64,000 nucleotides of DNA from Drosophila miranda (Eukaryota > Arthropoda > Insecta > Diptera > Drosophilidae). Shown here one piece after another: positions 38,256 through 51,766 of the stretch. The DNA is taken from the NCBI RefSeq assembly GCF_003369915.1, contig NC_046676.1:8897501-8961500 (forward strand), written 5' to 3'. A model generated the notes under the pieces. It saw nothing but the letters and a program-made list of their open reading frames with translations. It was not told where the DNA came from and ran no database searches. Positions within the stretch are counted from its first letter, which is position 1; the number at the start of each line of letters is the position of its first letter. Made by a program: the position numbers and the translations under genes.

Positions 38256-41200
38256 ATACAATTTACATAATCGTTATAATTATAATTCTAAATGTTTAAA
38301 TGGCCAATTTTTGTAAATGTTCAGTTTTTGTTACATTCGAGCATATGTGCGAACCAAAAGCTGAACATCTTTATGAATAATGAATAGTGTTTGTTAGCCT
38401 CATATATGTTTTTTCCCCCACTATTCTTTGCTTATCTTTGTATCCGTTTTTACATAGGAATATACCGATTCCCTTTACACAAACGCCCCCCTCACATAGA
38501 TGGAAATTTTGATTACCATAGTCTTAATCGTTATCCTCCTTTGTGTCCCTGTCACTTGTCTTTGTATCGTAAACAGCACCGGATTATTAAGCGTTGTGTT
38601 GCATTATGTAAAATGTATTTTGTCTAAGCAACCGCGAACCTAACATAAGCGTAAGCGAACTGTAACCATGTGAAAGGAAGCGTCGAACCCAGTATTAAAT
38701 GTATAGATAAACGATCAGTACACACTATCACACAGCAAGAGACATTGTGCTCCTCCATAAATACACACACCAATTGTTCATTTTGTTGGAAGACTTTGCA
38801 AAACAACATCACAAATGATGAATATCATTGGAATGGAATCCGCTTTGCAAAGTCTTCACAAAATTGATTAGAATTATTAACCTTAAAGAGAGGTATATTT
38901 AACTTAAACAACAACGAGTAAAGACCTGTTCATTAGCACCAAATAAAGTAATCGAATGAGAATATGAAGAGAATACACATTTATTAGTCCTAAGCCTGTC
39001 CCCACACACACACACACTCACACTCCGACAGAGAAAATTGTTAGCCGTGTCTTCTATTCGTAACGTGAGCGTACTTCTACATACAACCATGTTAAAGCAT
39101 ACAAACAACAATGAAACTATGTAAATTTAATTTCTTGAATAAACATTGATATAAAGATAGAACATACTCTTTGATGGATCGAATCGAATCGATCAGAGGT
39201 TGCAAAAAGAAAGTCTGTTCCATCCCATAAGCTATGTATGTACATTCTTGTTCACTGTCTGATCTACCAACAAACGTAACGATCTTCAGCCAGAACTGTA
39301 GTATAATGCCATGGCAATGTTGTTTTTGTCGAGGATATCCAAAAATTGATTATTGGATTTCATTAACCACTTCTGTAATGTAGGCCACAACTTATTAACA
39401 CTCACAGATATTCGAAAAGGGCGTTCTCACTGCTGACATTCGATGAGCATCGTGTTCACATCCGAAATACCAGTCGAAGCTCGTAACAGACCCGCAAATT
39501 TGACATTAATCATCGATCAAGCCAAAACTGTATAGATTTATATGATTATAGGCATCATAAAGAAATTTATGGACCCCGCCTCAGGCCCGTCCCTGCCCTA
39601 CCCAGCCCTACGCTGAAAATATTTGTTGAGATATGTGGTATAATATGCCACAACAGCGTCGCCAGAAAACCCAAATAGGCATCTTATATAAAATCTCATA
39701 AAAGTTAGTGATAAATATACGAGTATTTTCTAAATTCACAATCAAAATGCTGACGAGATCTCGCGGGAGGGCGAAGACGAAGGGTATAAACATGTAAAAT
39801 ACATAAACGTTTGTTAATTTGGCAAAAACGGAAAACCATTTCGCAATCCCGAATCAAAAACTGTAAACGGTTTAAATACCCAAATCAAATCAGATTATAA
39901 TATGCCGACAGCTGGAGCTCTGACTAATCGATGACAGATACTTATGCAAAATTGTTGGGGAATTGCGGAAAACTATGATAGATGGAGGAGAATGCCGGAG
40001 GGAGTTCTCCATCGGTTCTGCATTGGGTTCGGTTGGGCTGGGCTGGGTTCGGCTGGGTTGGGTGCGTCTGCAGGCTCCGTCTGCACTTTCTCCGCTGGCA
40101 TTTGGCTAGTTTGAGGCAATCGCGCGATTAAAACCAAAAGGAAAACAAAAAATGCATAATAAATACATAAAATTAAATTAATGCCTCGCTTGCACACAAC
40201 CTGCCCCAAGTTGCTCCAAGTTCAGCTCCCTGCCCGGTAAAATCAAAGTGTTTCAGTCCAGGCCCATTCCCATACCCATTTGCATATGCATTTCTTGCGG
40301 GATGGGATGGGAGATGGAGATGATGCGCGACCTGTGCTCCTCCGTGCCTCTGATTAATTTATGGCGCTGATAATAATCCGGCATCGGTAGTGGCAGCAGC
40401 ATCGCCGTGTGATTATGAAATCTTGCTTGCCAAAAGAAATCAATAATATGAGCAGCGGAGCGGACCGTAGAAAGAAATGGAATGGAATCGAATAGAGTGG
40501 AATGGGGTCCCCAAAGGGGAAACAAGACAGGCGGGAAAAGATGAGTGGAAATTAACATGTGTTTGTCAGACGCCGGGGCCCCGGCATCTCCGAATCTGCA
40601 TATACGAGTGTGTTGATGTGATGTAATGGCGTTTGATTTGAATTTTGACCATATTTACTTTGATTTTTTCGGAATTTTCTGGCGGCTACGGAAATGGAAC
40701 TCCGCCCGGTTTACAGAGCCTTACAGGTATTTCGGGCTCCGGTAATTAAGCGAACCAATGGAAGTAATTTGATTTTGGAAATGCTTGCCTCTAATCAAGC
40801 ATTTACTTACATAATTTCCACAAAATTTATATAAATTGAAAGCGATATTGGGGAATTTCGGGGGGGAATTTGGAGGCAAATGAAAGTGAAACCCGGTATT
40901 TCTTCAGCTTCTTATGTTCGCGTCGCTTGATTATAACATTTCCAGGTGTGTGTTTCTTAGAGTGTGTTCATTTTGATTTATTCAAATACTTTCTGAAAAC
41001 ATTTTGAGTAATGTGATGTTTGACATGCATTTAGAAGCAAACGCCCATCCGTCTTCGGGCATGGCGCTGCCTATCTCTGTGGGAATTTCTGGCTAATTTT
41101 TATGTTAAGCTCAGTGTTTAAACGGGAAACAAATGATTGGACCCAACTAATGATGATTACCGCTCCACTGTTCCACTGTTCCGTTGCGTGCTCCCGTGAA

Positions 41201-42795
41201 TCGAACATTTATATTTGTATACGTATATTCGATATACAAATGTGTATGTTCCCCACCTCGTAATCAAATTAAAGTCTGGGTTTGATCATCACATCACTGA
41301 TGGATGGATGCCTCTGATTTGCCTCTTCCTCTGAGCTTGTGGGATAGGATTTGCATTCAATTAAAGTCGGATTAGAGGGAAATTCTATGCAGTGTCAGAT
41401 GGCACGTGAGTAAGCATAAGTTTGTTCGGGATAATCCGGTTCAAGCTTCAACAGCCACAGATATTGTTTTGTTGCCGAAGTATATCACGTTCTTGGGCCC
41501 TGAGTTGGCAAATTTAGTTTTAATAATAGTTTAGCCGGCACATCTTTTCTTGACAAGCACGATAACCGACAATTAAGGCCGGAGCCGAATGATGATACGG
41601 CGACTCGATAATATATATGACACGTGCAGGAAGTAAATCTTTGGCGCTTCCACGAACGCGGCGAGCCCGCATGGGCCGCAGGTGAAATAGCCAAATTTGA
41701 ATAGATATTTATATAAAGGTACTTTTGTGATAGATTGTATATATGTATCTATAGTGGAGCATGATGAATGGCTTCAACAATTGGATTACTTAATTTATGG
41801 AGGAAAAACACTTGAGCCAAGCGGCACAAAGGAAACACTTGGGAGCGAGCCGCAGACAAATTGTTTGCTTCATTTATTATGCCAAATAATTGAAATCGAA
41901 ATGAAAGAATTTGGCTAGATGATTATTTTGATTGCCTCCCCCAGCAGCGCCCGCCCCCTATTCAAGTCAGCAGGCCGTTTATCATCCATTGATTCAATCA
42001 ATTGCTTCGGACGGACAAGTGCTTGACTGCTTGTTGGCTCTTCGGCTTTTCGGCTTGCATAATGATGATTATTTTCGTAGGAGTTGTTTTGCATAAAATC
42101 GAATGGGATTGGGGATTTTGAACGTGCGTCTATAAATATGATTAGTCAAATTGATCGATGCCCAACAATGTCGAATGGCAGGCAGCCTGTGTCTGCTTCT
42201 ACTTTATCTATCGATTTATTAACTTTTTGTCTTTGCCTCAGCGGATTTGTCAAGAAATAACTAATTTGCCAATGAAAGAAACATATGAAGTGTCATGTTC
42301 GGAGATAACACCCAGCCAACGGCCAAGTTGAAGACAAACAAAGAAGATACTGTCACCGAGTGGGGAAATACTCTTGGGATGAGATCTTTTGAAGTTCTTT
42401 CCTGAAATTTTAAGCGTGATAAGAAGCTTTGGCTTACCAACTATTCAAATGCGACAGAGAGAGAATCAATATCTCTATCGACTCTATCTCTTTCAGTAAA
42501 TAGTGAGTGCAATTATTTGAAATTTGTAGTTTATTTTATGCTTTTTGTTTTTTAATAAATACTTGGCAAATATCTGGGAAAAGTAGCAATGCCCTGTGCA
42601 AGGGTGTGAGCTCTGGCAAAAAAAAGGGGACATCTAACGTGGTGGTAATGATGGGTGTTATGGCCAAAAGGGAAGCGTGCATAATTAAAAAGTTGTTTCT
42701 ATCCCCCACACCTTTCTTTCGGTTTCTGGGTATATTTATTGCTGCAGCATGCGACAGTTATGCAACATCTTTATAGAAAGAAAGTGAGATATAGC
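38256..42795. other. Gene-poor intergenic region
   Basis: I see no supportable gene in this 4.5-kb stretch. It holds a hairpin at 38789-38857, a G/T-rich GGGCTGGGTTCGGC tract near 40020-40060, and two E-boxes CACGTG near 41404 and 41623. Short unsupported frames make up the rest. It may hold enhancers for the neighbouring secreted-peptide gene or for stau. Confidence 0.6.
38789..38857. ncRNA. Two-tier stem-loop downstream of staufen
   Basis: GAAGACTTTGCAAA (38789-38802) is the exact reverse complement of 38844-38857. The 41-base loop itself folds through AATGAT/ATCATT around GAAT. The whole is a 69-nt hairpin of pre-miRNA size, about 1.5 kb after the staufen stop. Not recognised as a known RNA. 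Confidence 0.35.
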
Positions 42796-43032
42796 CTATC
42801 CATAAAACGAGGCCCGCTGCACGTCCAACTCCTCCCGGAAGCCCACGGGGGCCCAGGTACCGAAGATGGCATTACCCATGTCGAGGAACGCCTTGAAGAG
42901 GGCCGGGTAGTCGATGTTGGGCCTGTCCACGGTGTCGTCGTCGCCACCGAGGGGACTGGCCCAGGAGGGTTGGGGCAACAGCATGGCAGCGCTGAGAGCC
43001 GCCGCAAGTGCAACAAGTGTCCAGGGAATCAT
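42796..43032 (-). CDS. Small secreted peptide of unknown function
   Basis: A 78-residue open frame on the minus strand beginning ATG at 43032 and ending TAG at 42796-42798. The first 25-30 residues are a clear signal peptide: MIPWTLVALAAALSAAMLL, then a Ser-Ala-like cleavage zone in PSWASP. The mature part is about 50 residues, acidic then hydrophobic (GGDDDTVDRPNIDYPALFKA, NAIFGTWAPVGF), with no cysteine. No domain is recognised. A TATAAAA 46-52 bases before the start codon and a very short leader support a real, tissue-restricted gene. It could be a secreted peptide or accessory-gland or cuticle component; these are guesses. Confidence 0.72.
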   Translation of the reverse strand: MIPWTLVALAAALSAAMLLPQPSWASPLGGDDDTVDRPNIDYPALFKAFLDMGNAIFGTWAPVGFREELDVQRASFYG

Positions 43033-43077
43033 TTTTCTGCTCGCAATCAACTGGTGATGCAATCGTTCGCGTTGCAC

Positions 43078-43084
43078 TTTTATA
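43078..43084 (-). promoter_or_regulatory. TATA box of the small secreted peptide gene
   Basis: Minus-strand CCTATAAAAG. A start about 30 bases downstream falls near GCATCACCAGTTG (about 43050), leaving a leader of under 25 bases before the ATG at 43032. Confidence 0.65.
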
Positions 43085-43086
43085 GG

Positions 43087-46000
43087 CTGGTGGCAGTGGC
43101 ACTGAAAGCTGGCCGACCCCATTCCGTTGTTGCCACAGTTGCTGGCCAGGCCCGAATCGGCTGGGCTTATAACACGGTCGAGCCACAGCCATGGCAAATA
43201 TTTGGCCAGATGTACGACACGTTTAGCGCAAAAAAAAAAGAATTAAAACCAAAGCGGATCAGGGGCAGATGCCACAGCGAACAATTTTTGAGCTTGTCCG
43301 TCCGCTTGTTGGATGGCGCTCAAAATCCAATTTGTAGAAGGCACAGCATCGCGTTTGATATGCGTGGATCTGCAAATCGCTGGATCCACGGATCCAATGA
43401 TCCAAGCTCACATGACACCGCCAACCCTGCTCCATCCATCAATCATTTGGCCAAGAAGCCAAGCGCTTCAAGTGCAGCTGCTTAGCAGCGCTTAATGTTA
43501 ATTGATCGAGCTTTTGTTTAATTAAAATTTCAGATTTGGGTCACACGATACTCAAACTCGGTCTTAGGTTCATATGCGGAAGTCCCAGACCCCTCCTACC
43601 CGTTCTATTCGACCACTTTCTTAGCCTCGGCCAAGATTACTCAATAAATTATGGGAAAATACATATGCAAGGAATCTGGGGAGCTTTTGAACCCGATCTG
43701 CCGCATTTTTCTGCCACTTTAGCCGTGTGAAACCCGAAATCGAAACCGAACCCGAGCCCCAAATGAAAACGAAAGCCAATTCTTCTTCGGTACAGTGAAA
43801 ACAATCTAAAGGCCGACGGTTTGTTTTTAAAATGGATTTCTTTCAGACCTACCGAAAATCAACAGCTGCAGAAGATTCCTTTTATCCGTATTTGTGCTGG
43901 CAAAGTTTCTCGTCATAGGGAGGACCCTTTAGTTTTTATGGAGTTTTCACTGTGATTTAATTCCCATTCACACACACGCCCTTAAGGAAGACAGTTGACA
44001 GTGGTCTTGGGCCTTTCTTTTGTTGTTTTTCAGTATTTTTATGAACTCCAACTGTTACTGTTATGTAGGCTGGCAGCAGCATCATCATCATCATCATCAT
44101 CAACATAAACTTCGGCAGCAGCAGGTTGTCACCGGTTTCCCGGTGGTACCGCAGCAACATCATACGCAATCGATCGGGTCTCTGTTGTTGTAGACGTATC
44201 TTCTTCAGCGTATATTTCGGGCTATCTGGCTGGCCGAGTCCGAATGTCTGGGTCTTATGTCTGGGTCTGAGTCTTGGTCTGGCTCTGCCGCTCTTCAAAC
44301 TCTTTTGCGGCCAAAATATTTCGATTAACATTGAATGTTTAGGTTCAGTTCAAGATCGCGCCTCGAACGGTTCAGTTTAACCTGGCTCCGCTCCGCTCAG
44401 TAGCCGGCTCCTTAAGCCCCAGTTCGAATAAAGGATATAGTCGCATCGACCGACAGGATAATGCTTTAGCCTGACTTCAGTACTGTGTTTTTTGAAGTTA
44501 TATACTGAAAGTATTTGTGTGCGTACATCCATAGGATATTGATTAAAAGAAAAGAACCCATACGACGGTTGTGCCAAATTAAGAAAATCAAATACAAGTT
44601 TGTCCATTTGGAATCGTTGACTCGGAAATAAATAAGGTAAAAATGTGGCTCCACGGAGAGTACCCCGAATAATCATCTAACGAACGGCGATTAATAAAAT
44701 CAAATTCAAATGCTGAAAATGACAAATATCAGACACCCCCACGATCATACGAGCAGATGATGCAGTGCGCTTAAGTGGGAGCTACTTAGAAGATATGTAG
44801 TGAGCGAAAAATAAAGCCTTTTATGGAGCTACTTATTTGAAGATTTGTCCGCTGAAATAATGCAAAGAAAATATGAATAATTTTGATAATTAATTATGGG
44901 TTTTTGGGATGAGTAATACAGGAAGTAGTCTGGGAAAGCTTAGTAAAGATTCGATGCTCATTTCAAAGTTCAAAGATGAGAATATTGAGAGCCTATAATC
45001 GAAATGGAGAGTCGTTAACAAAGTTACAGAAATGGAATAAAAATACTGAAAACTAAGAGGCTTACAATTCTCGAGGTAATTCTCAATCTAACAGCCCCTC
45101 TCAAGAACATTTCCCCAAAACCGTTTAAACATCTTGAGGCGCTTTGATGTAGGAATAATGATTGTAAATTTGCAAATGATATGTTTACAAAACAAACACC
45201 AAAGCTCTCCAATCGGAATATCTAAGCGGATACAGAATGAGAGTTCACGGATCTCCCCAGAACGCTGGGCGCTCGTTGAAGTGGCTCACTCTCAGCTCGT
45301 GTTACGCACTCCGTTTACGTCATCTGACCATAAGTAGAACCCAGACTCAGGCCGAATTCCATAGATGCGGGCACTTCAGATGAGTGAGTGGCAGAGCAGC
45401 GGCGGTGACCAGCAGATCCTTCTACCCATCCACATCCCAGCCATCAATTCAGCTGGATGACACTCGAGAGTCAGGGGCTTGTCGGCGCCAAATAGTCAGC
45501 GATTTGCTATAATTAAATACCCGACTAGGGGTAACCCGTTCTCGTGATACCTGGCGAAGATTTATGGTTCGGCCCAACAAAACGTGCTGCCAATTAATTT
45601 GCAGCAAAGGCAAACTCAGTCGGAGATCATAATAAAATATATAATGATCCACGCATTTGAATTACAGCGAAAATATGTATTCCATCTCATTGAAAATGCC
45701 TTTGATGGGTTTATCCATTCTCTTTTTTGTGGGTTTTGGGTTTTGATTTTCAATGCAAAGTCTGTTATCTGAAAGTTTCCCTCCCCACTCCGTAGTGTGG
45801 CTTCTTGTTCGGGGTCGGGTCCCATCATCTTATAATCATCATTTGTCTGGCATTTTAATTTTTTCTTTGATGGATCATTGAAAACAATGAGAAGTAAAAC
45901 ATTTTCTTGTGATGCTTCCTCGTTGTCGGCGGTTGTTTGTTTTTTTGGTGTACGGTTTTCGGTTTCGATTTTCAGTTTTGCGTTGCTCTTGATAATGACC

Positions 46001-47651
46001 CTGAAGCTGTCGAATTGTAAATTGTTTTTGTAACTTGAAAGTGGAAGTGGAAGCTCTAGGCTGTCCAAAGATGAGTGTAGCACTTGGCCAAGTCCCTATC
46101 CCTGGCCCTTCCCCAGCTGCAGTCGATATTTGCATATTGAGGAGTACGCGAGTGGAGCACTGGCACTTTTTCCAGCGCTTCTTCTGGCATCTGTCCGTGG
46201 ATCATTAAAATTCAATTAGATGTCGCTTAGATAGTCATTATGAAATCGTATGTAGAACTGGAGAGCTTACAGTTTGTTGACTCGCGGGAAGGTCGTTGGA
46301 CTGTCCACCGAGCACTGCAATTATCAAAGCTATAATTATTGTTGGTTTTCTAATTGTTACATCATCCATCTTATGTAAGCACAATCGTTTGATTGAGTTA
46401 TCATTTCAAACTGGTAGACAATTAAGTGCCGATTTGTTTGTCAGCCGAACAAAGCTCCAACTTTGGTCCGCTCTCTAAAACCTGAAGAGTTTTTCTCTGG
46501 TTTTCGCTCGCTTTGATTGCCTTCGATCTGCTTCTGCACTATTTATGTGGCATAGCGAAATCAATCATTGAGTGTTTGGATGGATGATGGCGGTTCAAGT
46601 GCTTTGTTGCTTCCTTACACAACAATGCATGGAGATAATTAAGGGTAATATTTCAGGGTAAACACAACTGAAGAAGGTGAATTGAAGACCAAGTGTTCGT
46701 TTGGCAAGTTCGTTGCCTAAGTCTTTCGTTTGAGCAGGCTTCAATTTGCGTGAACAGCAATGGTCAAAATAATAGTTCTGCCACCTGCCATTAATTCAGT
46801 TGCAATCGTATGTATCTGTATCTGTATCTGCTGTCAGCACATTTCATTGGGAACAAAATAATGACATCAAGTGACCTCAGCGGCTGTCCAACCGATGCCA
46901 AGCGTCCCGCTGCAAACCCACCGAGAATTGATTGCTCAAGTGCTTAACTGGAAGCGATTCGAATATTTTTGGTGCTCAGATTTGATTAGCGTTTGGTAAT
47001 TCGAAATTAGTCACATTCTAATGCGGCCCGAGTGTGATTAATTGTGTTTGCTCAGCCAGGTGATTGATGGAGCCGCTGGATTATCAGTGAAATGACCAAC
47101 ACTCGTACCCAAACTGACTCAAAATCGATCTCAAATGGGTATTCATAATTATCTTGAGTGGCAGAGCACTAAGATCGAAAGTGATTCGAAATCGATCATA
47201 AATATTCAAAATTTTTCGAGAGGCACAACATCTAGATCGAACGGAAATCTCGGCAGCTATTTCAGGGTCAGGTCTCGCTTCCTTTTATTGTTTTATTTAT
47301 CGGGCTTAACTGTCATTTGAGTCCGAATTCGAACCGTTGATGGACCCACGCAACAGTGCCACACAAAAGTTGCTCCCCGGCTGGAAAAGGCATTTGTTTG
47401 GGTCTCGATTCGCTCGTTTTGGTTACGTGAAAGAGCGGACACGCCTCTACCCAATCCGTATGCTAATCAGTCGGCTCGTGGTGGTCGCTCACTTACGTGG
47501 CTCCATACCCCATTGTCCCGCTCTCATTCGTATGCAAATTTGACAAACATTTTAATCAATGAGTTTGCCCCGATTCATGGTTTATCAATCAGCCTAATGA
47601 ATAACGTTTGAGGTGTTGCAAGCGCCGGCTAATCCGAGCTCCACTTTCAGC
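43087..47651. other. Gene-poor intergenic region
   Basis: No supportable gene. There is an (ATC)n run at about 44080-44100, a GGATCCACGGATCC palindromic cluster near 43380-43395, and a TGTATCTG triplet-like run near 46810-46830. Short frames on both strands lack coding character. It is probably regulatory DNA for the cuticle gene that follows. Confidence 0.6.
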
Positions 47652-48265
47652 ATGCAGAGCTCCTGTCTGTGGATGGGGCTGCTCCTCTTGCTACTGGCGG
47701 CGTCCCAGGGCCAGGGCCAGAGCCAGACTCACAGCAGCGGGGAGCACTTCGAGGACGCCGACAAGTCCAGCGAGTACACGGACCAGCAGTTCGATCTGCG
47801 GCACACGATACCCGGCGAGCCCGGCCTGGACTACCCCATCCTCAGTGCCCCGCCCAAGACGAGCTTCGTGTGCAAGGGCCGCCATGAAGGTGAGTGGCAT
47901 CTCTAGCCCTCGCTCTACACCACCGATCTAATGGGATCTAATCTGATTTCTTCACAGGCTACTATGCTGACGTGGAGAGTCGCTGCCAGGCGTTCCGCAT
48001 CTGCGCCCACACAGCGAGATCCCCCCAGGGCTTCGGCTTCCTCTGTCCCAACGGAACCCTGTTCAGCCAGAAGAACTTCGTGTGCGACTGGTACCGTAAC
48101 GTGAACTGCGACGACTCGGAGCGGTACTATGACATGAATGCTGAGAATACCGTGGGAAGTACCCACGAAATGATGGAGCGCGTCCGCCACATGATGGAGT
48201 ACCCCATGAAGACCATAACGAAGGCCCTGCAACAGACCCAGACACATTCGCAGACTTCTCCCCAA

Positions 48266-48300
<35 letters not shown>

Positions 48301-51300
48301 CCATCACCAGCACCAGAGCCTGAGCAAGGATCTGAGCAGCGTCAGTGGAGTACTCACCCATCCGGCGGAGGCCGAAGAACCACAAATTGCTGCAGGACGG
48401 GGCGAGGAAATTAAAAGTGAGCCTCTTAATGCAGCAGGGCTAGAGACCATCTCTACCTCCGTCTCTTCTGACGATGACGGCGAGGGCATCTATGTGAACA
48501 GCCTGGGGGAGCTCTCCTCGGATCCGGGCATCCAGTTCGACCACACCAATGCCCACATCGTGGCCGAGTACCCGCGTGAGTATCACTACCAGAAGCAAAA
48601 GAACTTTGCGGAGCGGGTTAATGCGGGACTGGAGGTCTTGGCCGACACAGAGTCGACCTCGAGCGAGGTCCTTGCCCCTGACTACATGAAGCACATACGG
48701 AGCAACAAGGACGAGGCCACACAAGTGGATCTGGTCTCCAACATAAACAACCTGCTGGACGAGGTCTCCTCCGATGTAGATCCCTCCATTTCCGGCTACC
48801 AGTCAATGGCTCCGCACAAGATCAAGCAGCCCTTCAGGTTCCTCAGTCGCGGATTCGCCATGCACGGAGATGGCTCCAAGGGTAGCTCCTCGGCATACGT
48901 GTACAGCAAACCCAAACAGACGCCGGGCACAGTGAGATTTACGGTGAGTTGCAGACGGATCATCCACTAAAATCCCGGAAACTATCTGGCAATCTGCTCC
49001 TCTATTTCTTCTATCTCTTTAATTCATATCTATCTCTTACTATCTCTCTATCTCTCTCTATCTATATATATTTCGCTACTCTATCAACTATCGCCTTCAA
49101 CAATGCCTCACCCACATATGTATACCTCAAACCACACAAACCACACAAATTACACTCCAAAGCCCAATGAGATACCCACCGAAGATCTCAAATCCACTGA
49201 GCACAAGCACAAGTTTGCCAAAATCGCCAGCACCACCCCATCGACAACGGAAGAGAGTCCAGCTCTGCTGATAGCCCCCACCCTGCCCACAGCGGAGGAG
49301 GCAGAAGAAGTAGAGCAAGCTGAGACCACCACATTGGCAGCAGAAACCGCTTCAAGCACTGTTGCTGTGCCACTCACCCTGCTGGAACCACCAATCCTGA
49401 CTCCTGCACTCGCCATCGAATCCCTGGGCCAGGCAGCCGCCCTGACCGCCAGCCTGCCCCTCAGTGATGACCTGGTCCAGGTCGAGGAAAGTCCCGAGGC
49501 CGCCGAGAAGTCGAGCGTCCATCAGGAGGCCGCCAAGCTGCTGCTGGCTGGTGTGCAACTGACGTCCCACGACGAGGAGACACAGGTCCTCAACACAATT
49601 GAGTTGGCAGAGAGCAGCCCCTCCACAACTAGTACCTCAACCAGCACCACTCCCGTAATGATCACGTCCACGGAAACGGTTACAGAGATCAGCAGCACCC
49701 AGGAGCGGATTCGTGGCTATCGGCGCTACGCCCAGAATCGCGGTAATTCCACTTTGAGACGCGCCAACGTTCGTCCGCTGCCGGTGGTGCGCAGCACGAC
49801 CAGCACAACGACACAACGAACCACCAATATGCCCACCCGCAGCTACCTGGAACGTCTGGCAGCAAGCCGCTTGCGTCTGTCCCGTCTGTCGTTGGGCACG
49901 AGGAGTACAACCAAGGCCCCGACCACCCAGGCGCCGGCCACCACAGAAGCAACCACTACCACAGCTTCCTCCTTGTCCTATGTGCGGGGTGGGGCCGAGC
50001 AGGGGCCGAGCAAAAAGCTATCGGCGCGCCACATTGATCGGGAAACGAAGGTCGAGACCGGGAAGGCCAGCTGGGAGAGTGTCCACAGCAATCTGCAGAG
50101 GTTCCAAGTGCAGCGCGGGAATCGCATCTACACGCCAGCAACACGAGCCTCCAGCAGCATCAGCAGCAGCACCACCATTACCAGCGCCACATCCACGACC
50201 AGCAGCTATCCCAGACCCACAGCAGCGGCATCGGTGAATCGCGGAAAGAATCGCTATTCGAACTTCAAGACGCAGGCTCCAGTCACGAGAACTCGGGCTC
50301 CAACCACCGCGCGAGTCTACACCACACCCAGAACCACCTCCTCTCCTGCCCTGTCCACCCTGACGCAGCAAATCTCCGCCATAGCCTCGGGCTACGGTTA
50401 CACCCAGGCACCACTCAACCCACCGCAGACCCAAAAACTCACCCCACACGTATACGCCACACAAACAGTCAGCGACATTGCACCTCCCTCCTCTCAATCC
50501 ATCACCTCGAGCCTTTCTCCCTCCTCTGGCTTCCTTTCCTTCGATAAGCTAACGCGCGCCATTGTTGACGAATCCGTCTTACAGAACTTCAAGAGTGTCC
50601 AGGCCAGGGGTCCGGCCCAGTCCCAGCAGCACCGTCCACTGACCAAGGCCAGCTCCATTGGCAGCAGGAGTAGCAGCGGCAGCGGCAGAAACAGCATTGG
50701 CTACAGCAAGCCACCCACAGCACCAGGTGAGGAGTCCTCAAGGTGAGGGTATGGCACGGTTTAATTCCCTCTCTTTTTCCGCTCCACAGCCATATCCAGT
50801 CTCACAGTACCCCAACGCCCGTCGCAGCTGCCACAGCCTGCCTTGCCCACCCAACCCGGAATTGTGATTGTCCGCGCCGAGGGACAACGGATTGCTCCGA
50901 ACTCCGCCAGCAACATCATCGCCTCCCTGGCCACCCAAGCGCCACCCAAAGCCGCTCAGGGCAACTCGTACGTCTCGCTAAACGACTTCTTCAGCAGCAA
51001 GTTCGGACAGGGCAACGCAAACAGTGTTGCAGGCGCCACAACGCTGCAACAGCAGCAACAGGCACAGGTGCAGAGACAGCCTGCACAGCAGCAGCATTAT
51101 GGGCAACAGCAATTGCAGCAGGTGCCACAGCACCAACATCATCATGTGCAAGTGCAACAGCAGGTACACCGTCAGCAGCAGCCTCAGCAGCAATCAAACT
51201 ACATAACGCAGCAATACCAACAGCCCTCGCAAAACATTTACCAACCAAACATCTACCAGCAGCAGCCACATTCGTATCAGCAGCAACAGCAGCAGCATAA

Positions 51301-51766
51301 TCCCTTCCAGCAACAGCAACAGTTCCACCAGCAGGCTCGTCCGTCGATACAGACTAATCAGCAGCCCTACCTGACGCCCAACATCTTCGTGCCGTACCAA
51401 CAGCAACAGCAGCAGCTGCCACAGTTCCCTCCCCTGGCGCCGCCGGCACCTGTGACAGCCACTGGCTCAGTGCAGGGATCCTTCATCGGTGGACGCCATG
51501 TGGATCACCTGAATGTTCAGCTGCCTACGCTGGCCAATGGCTTGATTCCGGGACTGCAGCTTGCCCAGAAGCGCAGTGACGTGTCGGCCCATCAGCTGCA
51601 GCTGACGGACACCGGCGGCAGGCACCCAGCCAGCTCGGGATCGGGCAAGAGCAGGGAGCGGTCCTTCTACTCCGGACGCACCTCCTACCAGGTGCCCCAG
51701 AGCAGCGTGGGTCGGCTGCCCAACGACATAACGCAGCAGCTGCGCGGACGCCACCGACGCTACTGA
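47652..51766 (+). CDS. CPAP1-type cuticle protein with one CBM14 chitin-binding domain and a long low-complexity tail
   Basis: Predicted secreted chitin-binding protein of cuticle. Exons 47652-47889, 47958-48943, 49163-50726 and 50790-51766 join in phase to 1254 aa. The ATG at 47652 is chosen because it begins the signal peptide MQSSCLWMGLLLLLLAASQG; an in-frame ATG at 47613 is less likely. The CBM14 (peritrophin-A) domain has six cysteines at 74, 89, 95, 109, 122 and 130 around FLCPNGTLFSQKNFVCDW, preceded by the CPAP1-like LDYPILSAPP. After it come a polyQ tract, a Thr/Ser-rich region (many TTST and TSTT units), and a Gln-rich C-terminus with a conserved-looking VSLNDFFSSKFGQ. One CBM14 places it among CPAP1 proteins; I cannot name the member. 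AATAAA at 51929-51934. Confidence 0.8.
48264..48300 (+). repeat. (CAG)n encoding polyglutamine
   Basis: In-frame CAG/CAA run in the CPAP1-type gene giving about 13 Gln, followed by His/Gln. Confidence 0.8.

Noticed and set aside
50743-51300. 185-codon frame overlapping the Gln-rich exon of the cuticle gene
   Set aside because: Ala/Thr-rich shadow of CAG repeats in a shifted frame.
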